This document shows, one piece after another, positions 1 through 9,059 of a stretch of DNA of 64,000 bases. The stretch comes from Angiostrongylus vasorum. Taxonomy: Eukaryota > Nematoda > Chromadorea > Rhabditida > Metastrongylidae. Every line of letters begins with the position of its first letter. Position 1 is the stretch's first letter. The position numbers and the translations under genes are program-made. A model generated the notes under the pieces. The model had not been told where the DNA came from, made no database searches, and saw nothing but the letters and a program-made list of their open reading frames with translations. The stretch lies in contig JADANN010000106.1 of assembly GCA_018806985.1 (NCBI GenBank), positions 186,001-250,000 on the forward strand, in the 5' to 3' direction.

Positions 1-235
1 TGACGAGACTTTTGAAACGACTTTTTTCTACTTTATTTTGCATGGCCCATGATCACATCTACTGGGTGGATCCGAGCACTTATTGCATTCGATTCATTTT
101 GATCGCGTCCAACATCAACGAAGGTCTGCGAACACTTCGCGTGATGTTCCAGCTGTTGCTTCTATGCGAATCAATTCCCCTTATAGTTTTTTGAGATAGC
201 CGAGCTAAGGCGTTCTCACGTAGGTTGAAAAAGAG

Positions 236-335
236 TGTTGGAGCGGGGATCCAACTCACGCCTTTGCTTCCTATTCGACTAGATCACTAGCCACTGCGCT
301 ATCCTCGCCCTTCTGCGAACGATTCCATACTCATC
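236..335 (-). repeat. tRNA-like (SINE head) sequence
   Basis: Read on the minus strand this segment has an A-box-like TAGCGCAGTGGCTAG and, further on, a B-box-like GTTGGATCCC, the two internal pol III promoter parts of a tRNA gene. No good cloverleaf could be confirmed, so it is called a tRNA-derived repeat and not a tRNA gene. The same sequence sits at the same place in blocks 2 and 3 (about 30478-30580 and 54050-54145), so it predates the block duplications. Confidence 0.5.
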
Positions 336-550
336 GGATTATTCTCTTCACCTCCTCCAGCTTAAGATGATGACCAGCAATCGCCTCACTTTTGCACGAT
401 AAACATTACTACCGACCTTACAGTTTACATCTTCAAAACTTGAGATCCGTGGGAACACACATCAAAAAGCCAAACATAGATAGGCTAGTCATCTAATGAG
501 AAGAGTCTTCGGCTGATGGATGGGAACAACAGTGAAGTGGAGTTGCAGAG

Positions 551-586
551 GATTCGAACGTTTTCCGGGAGGATCAGTTATAAATG
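551..586 (+). promoter_or_regulatory. Possible degenerate HSE plus TATA-like box (block 1)
   Basis: TTC at 553, TTC at 563 and GGA at 568 fall on a 5-base grid, as in a heat-shock element with one bad unit; TATAAAT follows at 579-585. The arrangement is repeated in blocks 2 and 3, where the box reads TATAAAA. It points rightwards, towards the 3' end of the minus-strand hsp gene. No clear coding sequence follows. This is inference from motif spacing only. Confidence 0.3.
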
Positions 587-1223
587 GAAGCGTTTTTTTA
601 ATCAATGTCAGTCCGTTCCATGTGCAGCTGCAAATGCTTCATACAGCGCTGTTGAAAAGCAACTCACTATTTCAGAATTCTTGCCATTTTTTTCTTGACT
701 ATAACTTTTATAAGTGAATACGAGAAGAAAGTGTATGGTTCCACAGTTTTATTTCAAACACCATATACCAGCACTTGCCACGAGCTTCTCAAATCCTCCG
801 GGAACTGCACCAACTGATTTAATCCGGAATTCTCGTCAGAAGGAAGGCATAAATTCTCATTTAGGTCCTTCAAGTGGTACCAAAGTCCTCGGCTTGAGAG
901 AGTAGCCTTACTCATCTAACCAACTCCAAAAAAAGTCTTGCCACTGCTTCTGGTATGAAGTGAATCCTTCCGATTAAATTGTGGTAGTGAAAAAGAAAAC
1001 TAATTTCTTTAGCGAATATCGCCTGATGGATCCAGTACAGAAACCGCACGTCAACATCGACTCGTAACTGTGGTTGAAAGACACATTCACATGAAGTTTA
1101 CTGGTAACATATGTGTAGATTCACATCATCGACAAGCAAAAAATACTCAGTTGAAGAGACAACCACAAGAAATCTCAACAAGCAAATCAACCAGCTCGAC
1201 TCTTCACCTGGAATGGCGATTTT

Positions 1224-2424
1224 CTACGCCTTTTCCGCCACCTGTTCGATCGGAATGCTTCTGCAAGCAGATCCAGGCGGATTAGTGAGTTTTGGCGCTT
1301 CGACTGATAGTTTGCCGTTGTCATTGAGAGAGGACCGAATGCCGTCGAGGTTAACATCGTCCGGCAGCACGAACTGACGAGTGAAAGCTCTGTAATGGCG
1401 TTGGTAAAGCATTAAGAAGTAGTTCGAGACATTTAATGTATCCGAAGCACTGCACTAATCAAAGGTCTTTCCAACTGAGAACAACTAGGAACTTTGCAGC
1501 AGACGACTACATAGTGTCTACATTGAATTCATACACTGCTTTACTAACCTCATTGAATAACCGTTCTCCTGTTCCAGCTCCTCCTTTCATTCAATGGTTA
1601 GACGACGACCATCTATGTTAACTTTCAAATGCTTCGGCTTGAACTTTGACACATTGATAGAAACGGTGAATTTCGACTTGTCATCGACAATCTAAACAAT
1701 GTGCACTGGAAACTGGTGATGATGGCAACATTTAAAAACGACGTGTTGTATATATTTCCGTATATTTCACAGCTACAAAGAGGCGCGTGTGGCGTAGTGG
1801 TTGCAGGCGCCCAGCAACACACATGTGGAGTCGATCGCCATGCCCGAGGCCCAGTTAGCCTTCCATCGTCCGGGATCGGCAAAATGAAACCAGACTTGCA
1901 CGGGAGGATAGCAGCAGTGGCTCGATACACTGGGAGAGCACCGCGAGTCATTCTAAAGGCCAGATATGCACCTTCAAACGATTGTTACTGAAGTCGAATG
2001 CATGGCGCATCCCCCAGCGATTGATCAACGTCGATAGATGTTGACAAACGGGGTGCTTCAATTGTAACACGTAACGGATCGTATCACAGCATTTCCTCGA
2101 AAAAGAGGCATAGATGGGCTTAAACATGCTGACGTGCTTGTTATATTGAAGAAGACATGAATAAAATGGCTCTTACATACCGCCGATAGATATGGAATTT
2201 AAAATTTCGCTCATTTGAAGACTTCCGCGAGCAAAACAGAGCCTCACCTCACTGACAGATTTATCCAGAACATCGCATGTTACCGTGCGATCGAAAGAAT
2301 CAACAGAATCGAGCAGCATCCTTTCCATCTGACGCGCTTTCCTCTCCAGTTGACGAAGGTTGTTCCTACATTCATCGGCGAAGCGATGAGGCAAGGTGCT
2401 GGCTGGACGAACCCGCAACGACAT
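1224..2424 (-). pseudogene. Small heat-shock protein (HSP-16-like), copy A, nonsense mutation
   Basis: Three exons are read on the minus strand: 2424-2248 (59 codons, starts MSLRVRPAST), 1691-1549 and 1389-1224. Intron 1 is GT-AG and holds a SINE; intron 2 is GT-AG, 159 nt. The exons give a 161-residue design, as in the intact copy E. The alpha-crystallin domain starts at about residue 60 (IVDDKSKFTVSI) and runs through NIDGRRLTIE, AFTRQFVLPDDVNLDG and LSVEAPK; the tail has the IPI motif (SIPIEQ) used by small heat-shock oligomers. Codon 94 is TGA (1589-1587) where the sister copy has GGA (Gly), which would cut the protein inside the domain. Everything else is in frame, so this is either a recent pseudogene or a one-base sequence error. 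The upstream ATG at 2493 lies before the TATA box and is rejected as the start. The poly(A) signal position reads AGTAAA here, against AATAAA in the sister copies. Confidence 0.85.
1777..2040 (+). repeat. tRNA-derived SINE in intron 1 of hsp copy A
   Basis: The head has TGGCGTAGTGG (A-box-like) and GTGGAGTCGATC (B-box-like); the body carries the shared stretch GGGAGGATAGCAGCA and ends with a GATTGATCAACGTCGA tail. It is antisense to the hsp gene. Copies at the same intron position in C (32103-32375) and E (55465-55735) show that the insertion came before the block duplications. Confidence 0.75.
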
Positions 2425-2472
2425 GCTGACGACATTCAGAATTCGAACGGTCGTATCCCGTCGCAACCTTGC

Positions 2473-2589
2473 TTTTATACTCGAGCGCAGCAATTTTCGC
2501 GTCTATTCACGAGAGTGCGAGAGTCTGCGTCTCTGTATCCGGCACGCTCACTGAGCGATATCCCCGCCCCGCTCCGTTCGCGAACGTTC
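2473..2589 (-). promoter_or_regulatory. Heat-shock promoter of hsp copy A (TATA plus two HSEs)
   Basis: On the minus strand TATAAAA lies at 2479-2473, about 50 bases before the ATG. A proximal degenerate HSE lies at 2496-2513 (TTC..GTC..TTC..GAG on a 5-base grid). A perfect three-unit HSE, TTCGCGAACGTTC, lies at 2577-2589. HSF-1 trimers bind such inverted GAA units, so strong heat induction is expected. The distal element may also serve the plus-strand gene, but the 2.8 kb distance makes that uncertain. Confidence 0.85.
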
Positions 2590-2599
2590 TCTGCGCGGC

Positions 2600-5330
2600 G
2601 TATATGTCGCGTGATGCAACCAGGTCCACTGCTCGGAGTGACCTCATCGTCGACTCGGTCCAATTTTCCCAATGTTTGGGTTTTTCTTTAAGAGTTGTTT
2701 TTCATGTTCTGGGTTTGCCATACTCTTTCCCGGTTGTTTATTTAATAACTCCGGTGGCGTAAGTACATCTGAATTCCTCAAAATGGCCTGTTAATTCCGA
2801 TTATGTGCCCGCCCCCACCCATCCCCACCACGTTGTTCTGCTCGCAGTGTTGTTTAGATTTTTTTGTTAAAGTTCTTGTTGATACGCTGAGGAAGATCGC
2901 TTTTCCGGTCGCTCTCCTCTTCATTTATTGAGTCGATAGCGATGTTTGTCGTAAGATTATCTGAGGTCCAACCTACTCCTGTGCTAAAAAGGTAATACCT
3001 GCCATCTTCCTGGTGAGCACTTCTGTATCTTTGACTCTCGTTCGTTTGCACTCCTGGGTGTGCTATCTGGTACCAGTTCTCAAACTGCCCTAACCTCCAC
3101 CCAACTGAGAGTTGCTACTTTCTCGACTCTATTTGGTTGGATGGAGAGGTGGGAAAACGCACTGGTTAGTGAAGCTGTCCGTCAGGAATCAAGATGCTGG
3201 TTCAACCCTTCTCTAACGCTCTGCTCCAATCCACATGGCAACGCCATAGCTTGGCTCTTTCCTAGATTAAAGGGAGAACCGAATTAGTCAGCATTCTACG
3301 ACATTGGTAAGAGATGATGAAGTCCCCAAGCAGTGGCCGAAACAACATGCGAAATGTGCGAAGAGCCTTGTCTGCGCGGGATACAGGGAATACAATCCAG
3401 TGCAAGAAGTGCTGGGGTACGTGCATTAGATGTGGTGGCGAGTCATATAAAATAAAAAAAAGATAAAGAGGTAAAGGATTGGGATAGAAAAAGATATTTG
3501 GGTTAAATGGTTTCTCTCCATTGTTGCTTATTGAGGTCATCTTTCGTTCACTGTTCCTGCAAGATTTGACCACACAGGCCTGAGATTACTGCGAAAAAAG
3601 CAAAAGTTTCGCTCGGCCCATGACTCAACTGCTTCACTTTACAGGTCCAGTAATAAATTTCACCTGTGTTTTTTTTCTTTTTTATGTGTCTTCAGGTAAA
3701 ATGCATCATGAAATCTTTTCTTACGTACTGTTTCTAGTGAGAAACTGTGGATCTTTCGGGACGACTCTGTTAATGCTTTCGTTGGATCCAGGTAAAATGC
3801 ATCGTGAAATGTTTCGTGTATACTGTTTCTGTGAGGAGAACATATGAATTTATCAGGACTACTGTGTTCATGCTTTCGTTGGAACTTTCCGTTGCGTGAG
3901 ATCGTGTAATCCTCTGATGGAAAGCTCCTTAATGATATGGAGAACGTCATTGTCAATACAAGGCTTTTTCTTAACATTTCTCGCTATTGATGCAAAGCTG
4001 TACATGAAATCAGTCCCCTCTTAACTTTTTATTTACTGCCTATTCTTTTTTTCATGGCTGGGTGCCGTGTGGAATACAGCAACAAGAGTGCTGAGATATG
4101 AACACAACTCGGAACCCTCCGGTGTGCTTCAAACCTGCGATTAACCCTAGTTTATGTGGTGGATAGGGCGTGAGCACCTGTTAATGGTAACCGTTGGTTC
4201 GAAGACCACTTGAGGTTCGAGATTCTTTTCGCAGGCTTGAGTTAAACCCCTAAGGCTTCTTGAAGTCAAACTTCTACCAAGGCAGTTATAAATTCAAGTC
4301 TTGCTGGTTTGTTCACCTTTTGGGAAGGTTTGCTTTACAAAAAGGTGAGAGTGGTAATATTATTAGGAGATGCTTGTTTTTTCTCTCCAGTCACTTTCAT
4401 TCTATTACATCAGCAGAATTTCGTGAGCCTCTTTTAGTCTTCGAGCTCTGAACTTGGATAAAGCGATATTTATTGCGAACAGAATTCCTTCTAATGCTCT
4501 ATTTTCGCTCAAGGGAGAAGCTGTCCTTGACTACTCCAACCACTGTCTGATTTCAGGAAGCAAGCATAGTGAAGGATTTGGTTCAACAGTTGATCAGAAA
4601 GAGGCGACTTACTGCAGAACATGGAATAGCGCTGGTGATCTCTTGAAAATGTAACACGTAGAGCGGTTTTTTCTTACGTTGACGTCGCTCTAGAATAAAT
4701 GCAAGTTACGTAAATATCCATAAAGGTGATGGAAGGTCCCGTATTAACTAACAGCACGATTCTTGTGTTCCACTACTGCACGTCAAGTGCTGAACAAAGA
4801 ATTCGCTGACTCAATGGTGAGGCTTCATTATTATGATGCTGAACAAAAACTATAACTCCTTTCGTGTCTTTCGTACGAACGTGCTTTGTACGTAAAAGAG
4901 ACGATGGGTGATTTTGCTAGTATTCACTGCAGTCGTTTATCGATCACAAATTGACCTCTAAATTGCTGGTTCCCTCTTCGCTTTAGTCGCTTATCGCTTA
5001 TAGAATGAATTCTAAATTCCTGATTCCCCTCATTTCCTCTCTTAGCGCTGATTGTGTCATTTTTCTTTCCTTCCTGTTCCTTGCTTTTTTCGGTTTCTCT
5101 TCAGGCCCAACGTTCTTTAGTGATGATTTGCAATGTTGTTCAACGTGCGTTATTGGCAGGAATCTATACCAAGTATAAGACGCTTTTTATTTCTCGTGTT
5201 AGATACATTCTCTTAGAAAATGTTGTTTTTTGTTTTCTTCACAGAGGACCTAAAATTAGGGAAGTTTTTGAACTAATCGTATTCTCCTGTTATGCTCATT
5301 AAGTTTAAGGTCTTATACTTTTTTCCCTGA
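2600..5330. other. Spacer between divergent hsp genes (alpha locus, block 1)
   Basis: No gene is recognised. The stretch recurs nearly unchanged in blocks 2 and 3 (about 32930-35630 and 56275-58850), and its right half (about 3.5-5.3 kb) is recognisably related to 15.1-16.8 kb of the beta locus, which shows that beta is an older copy of alpha. Short open frames seen here are not conserved in length between copies, so none is called. A long 5' leader or outron of the plus gene may lie in its right end. Confidence 0.6.
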
Positions 5331-5365
5331 TTTGTTTATAGGAGTGACTTGCCATTTCACCAACA
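5331..5365 (+). promoter_or_regulatory. Probable trans-splice acceptor and short 5' UTR of hsp P1
   Basis: TTTGTTTATAG ends at 5341 and leaves a 24-nt leader before the ATG at 5366. P3 and P4 have the same layout with exactly 24 nt (acceptors end at 35635 and 58855), and P2 has 22 nt. In nematodes such an acceptor just before the ATG usually receives a spliced leader; a 5' UTR intron is the alternative. Confidence 0.6.
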
Positions 5366-7262
5366 ATGGATCTGTGGCCTCGTTCGATGAACCGCATGAT
5401 GAGTGACTACTTCCGTGACTTCGATCGTTTTGAGAGAAGCCTTTTCCCGTACTGGAGAAATGCAGATCACTCGGTGTTGCACGTTGCAAACGAAGCTCAA
5501 CAGGCTACTACTTTTCAAATTAATAATTCAACTATTTTAAAAACCTCGTACTTCAGTAGGATAAACGATCTGCGTGATCGGCCAGACAAATTTTTCCTCT
5601 GCAAAGCTGAACGAACATTTCAGATGGTCAATGATGACAGCAAATTTGCCGTGTCGTTGGATGTATCCCAATTTCGTCCTGAAGAGCTCAACGTTCACCT
5701 AGAAGGGAAGGAGCTGACTATCGAGGGCAAGCATCAACACAAGAATGACACAAGTTTCATCGAGAGGTGAACTGCTTTTGTTTATTACCCTACTCTACAC
5801 TATTTTTGCCAGAGGTTTATTGTACATTGTTCAAATGTTTACTTGATGCTTGAATCGCCCGTCCTCATTGGTTGTGGGAGCCCCAGCATAACCTCCATTT
5901 TTTCGGAGATTTGCTGGTTAAGCCATTGTGGTTCCCTGGTATCCCGAATTCGGCGTGGCTAATTGTTAACTTGGATACTTGGATGGGTTAGTGCCCATTG
6001 GTATTGCGAACCCCAGGGTGTTAATCACTCGTTTTATTCTCGCGCAGTCGTCTTTCGTGGTTGCGGTCCGCTTCGATTATGGTGAAGTCTGCGATGCATG
6101 AGCCCACATATGTATCATGGGTGCATGTCTTCGCTATTTTTTGGTTAATTTTGTGCTAGATGACATTAGAAAATGACTTTTTGGTATCGTTTGTTTGAAA
6201 CTCAACTTTGCGTAGTGGTGATTTTCATCAGCATGGATTTCTTTGACCCATCGACTCCGCAGTGATTTGATCCTATCAGTTGCAAGGGGGCGGGGGTTTT
6301 AATTCGAATAATTGGTCGAGTTTAATTCCTGTTTTCCTGTATTGAAGTGAATTAATAATACCGTTAAAGTGATCGTGCTGAATGAATTTGAATTTGTGAA
6401 AGTTATGAAGACTTCACAGGAGGAAATCACAGTGGTCTAAGCAAAGCCTATTAGCCCAGGTCGAGTAAGTCACCGCAGGTTGAATTCTTGTCGTTTTGGT
6501 CATGATTGAGTTGCCTTGTGCGGTTTTCTTGCGAGCACTTTTAATTGAGTTATGAACGACTACTAGTCTGTTGAGGCTCATTGAAAGGGGTATTATGATG
6601 GCATGCTAGTTAAGCAATTTTGAGGTCGTCGTAGTGGAGGGTCCAGAGCTTGGTTGGTTTTAAAGTTCGTATTTCCTTCACCGAAGTAACAAATCACTTG
6701 AACACCGTCAATGGAGCGATGTGCCTGCCGTGAATACAACAAAAGTTCAATTGTGTGCGCCACCTGTTTTTATCGGGAAGCTATCTAGTGGCGAAGGTGG
6801 ACTGGATCAAAGGCTCCTTCGATAACTTAACTTGCTAATATCGTCCGCATGTACAATATAATGTCAGAATTTCAGCGATAGTAATAAAAAACCGGTGGAG
6901 TTGCAAGCATTTAAACCCCTCAAGAATTTATAGAACAATGTTTCCTGCTTGCCGTGTGAACTTTTTTCATTAGTTCAAAGTGATTCATTACATGTGGAAC
7001 CTTAGAATTACTTCTTCATATGGTCGTGAATAGGTGGTAAATATTGCAAATGCAACTAGTAGTTGTGTCTTTCTTCACAACTGAAACAATTCATTTAAGA
7101 TCATTCGTTCGCAAGTGGACGTTGCCGGAAGACGTAGATGTGGAGGCGCTCCGCACTCAGCTGAACGATGCCGGACATCTCTCCGTCGAGGCACCGAAGG
7201 TTGGTCACCCTGGTGCTCAGAAGCGCTCTATCCCGATAGAGCGCTTTCCATACCAGCTTTAA
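5366..7262 (+). CDS. Small heat-shock protein (HSP-16-like), plus-strand copy P1
   Basis: The exons are 5366-5503, 5624-5766 and 7100-7262, together 147 residues. Residues 1-46 form the N-terminal arm (MDLWPRSMNRMM, then DFDRFERSLFPYWRN). The alpha-crystallin domain begins at MVNDDSKFAVSLDVSQF and continues through RSFVRKWTLPEDVDVEALR and LSVEAPK; the tail has the IPI motif in RSIPIER. The product should be an ATP-independent cytosolic holdase forming oligomers. The oddity is intron 1: its donor is GC (CAG|GCTACT), where P3 and P4 have GT. The intron is 120 nt and free of stops, so if it is retained the frame runs straight into exon 2, adding 40 residues. Intron 2 is 1333 nt, with the acceptor at TTTAAG; the TGA at its donor would end any transcript that keeps it. 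The promoter is not identified with certainty, though the HSE cluster of gene A lies 2.8 kb upstream. Confidence 0.85.
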
Positions 7263-8620
7263 AAGATCGCTCGTTATGAAATACTGTTTTTGTTTATTGG
7301 ATGAAGCCGTGCTGTTGAAGTCGCTAATGTACTGTTGTTTGATTGACAGTTATGTTTTCATTTATTTTTTCATCTTTTTTCTAATCTTTAAAGTGCTACT
7401 CCCATATTAGTTAAGTTGTAGTTTACCATGTATTGCTATGTGTTTTGAATCAGTAAACTTTTTCGAAGAAGTCTCTACTGACCAACAACGTGAGGCCAGT
7501 TCTGAATTCGCCGTCGGGTGTGATCAATACGAATCACTCTCTGAACAGTGGTAAACTCAGAGTTCTCAAACAAAGTCCATCCAGGTTTCTCCGCATAAAC
7601 GAAGTAAGAAACCTACATTGTTTCACTTTGTTTTCCACATAGATGTTCTTTTCAAATTTGTGTAACACTCAGTTGGGATTGCGTTAACGCAAACTGTGGC
7701 TACTGATCAGTTTATAAGAGGAGAACAGTAATTCAGTGTCCACAAAGGCATTCGAACTTTTACGTATGACTTCGGTTGCTGTTTGAGGATTTTCGTTTTA
7801 TCTGGGGAGAGATAATAAGTATGCTATTACTGAGTTTCGGTGATTTTGATGTGTAGCAGAAACTCCATTCCTGAGTGATGTGTGAGCAATGCTTTCGGCA
7901 TACGTTTAGACGTCTTCGTCTTCATCAGTGCTGATGATCCAAGTCGATGAACTACAGTTGTTCGTCTTCTTGATGTGGTATCTTCTTCGTATCGGTTCGG
8001 ATCTTCATCAGTGGATTATCTTTCCAATGAGATGCAAACTCGACTGACGATTTTGTTTTTATACAGGATACTTTTTTATCGGCATCGGTGGTCGTGCGGT
8101 GATAACGACTTGTTTTTTTCTGCACAAAAAAGCGTGAACGGTTTGAAAAAGGAGTCTTCATGAAAGTATTCGCCCAGATCATAGCATTCTAGCTGTACTA
8201 GTAATAGCCCATCTCCATGATCTTTGTAGATGGTGCAGATTAGCATATTTTTGATCCCTAGTTGGTTCTTTCTTCCTTGAGAAACTTCGACGAACTTTCT
8301 GTGATGGTGGTAGATGTCTAGAGCTTCATGCTTCCAATCAACCCCCACGGCACTTAGCCGAAAGTCATCGTTTGGTCTCTCTTCTTGCCTAGTAATAGGC
8401 TTTACAAAATGATCAGCTGGTAGAAAACATTTTAGACGACGATGTACAGTTGGTTCTATATCTCAGCATGAAGTAGAAACGATGGGATGTGTTCTCTTGA
8501 TTGAAGTACAAGTCCAAGTAGATAAGGTGGTAATACGTTGTCTGGCATAAGATTTGATTATTTCTTGTAATCTACCAAAAACTATGATCGTCGTTTGTGT
8601 GTTTTTATTTCCCGCTATCA
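7263..8620. other. 3' flank of P1 and a decayed coding-like repeat (minus strand)
   Basis: The 3' flank to about 7.55 kb recurs after P3 and P4. From about 7.8 to 8.4 kb the minus strand shows frames with a shared pattern (a W-K start, then KFVEV, GIKN and TIYKDH) that reappears at 38.6-39.2 kb and, more diverged, at 22.7-22.9 kb. Related DNA in three places points to a repeat or an old gene fragment. I do not recognise the protein family. Confidence 0.4.
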
Positions 8621-8689
8621 TTTCAAGGAATCGTAGTGGTAGAAATTACGAGCATTCCAACCCAAACATTAAATATTAGATTTAAAACA

Positions 8690-9003
8690 CACCGCGGTGG
8701 GAAGTAGACGTATAAAGGATGAAGGATAAAGCATCTGACGTTGATGAATCCCTGAGGTACGGGCAATGCATTGGACTTTATCAAGCATAGTTTTGGAGAT
8801 GATTGAGTGTATATCTGGCCTGTACAGTAACTTGCGGTGGTATGCCGAGGTGCACAGTCAGTACTACTATGAGCCAAGTCTGGCACCAATTTGTCACGCT
8901 CGGAGGGATGGAAAGTTCTGTGAGTCCAGACAAGGGAATCGAACCAGTGACTAGGCACGTGTTGCACGGCACTTCTAACTACTGCGCTACACGCTACCCA
9001 AGC
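8690..9003 (-). repeat. tRNA-derived SINE, nearly complete
   Basis: Read on the minus strand it begins with TAGCGCAGTAGTTAG (A box) and GGTTCGATTCCC (a near-ideal B box). The body is the same as that of the other SINEs in the window, ending in CTCAGGGATTCATCAACG and a TTTATCCTT tail. The block 2 counterpart is at 39530-39835. Confidence 0.75.
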
Positions 9004-9059
9004 ATGGGGGTAGTGCTTAACGGTTTTCTAGAAAATCTACCCATAAATAACCGATCATA

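Noticed and set aside
236..335. A functional tRNA gene
   Set aside because: Only A- and B-box-like parts were found; I could not build a convincing cloverleaf, and the sequence is repeated with the blocks.
2425..2493. Upstream in-frame start for hsp copy A (and the similar ones in C and E)
   Set aside because: It lies upstream of the TATA box and would include promoter DNA; the MSL start at 2424 fits family length and the other copies.
3060..3287. Plus-strand open frame in the alpha spacer, also present in blocks 2 and 3
   Set aside because: Length and end differ between copies because of indels, and no family or splice context supports it.
4850..4905. HSE-like TTC and GAA triplets upstream of P1
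   Set aside because: The triplets do not fall on a 5-base grid, and the pattern is not preserved upstream of P3 and P4.
8690..9003. A functional tRNA gene at the SINE head
   Set aside because: The B box is good, but the stems do not pair well and the body is that of the SINE family.
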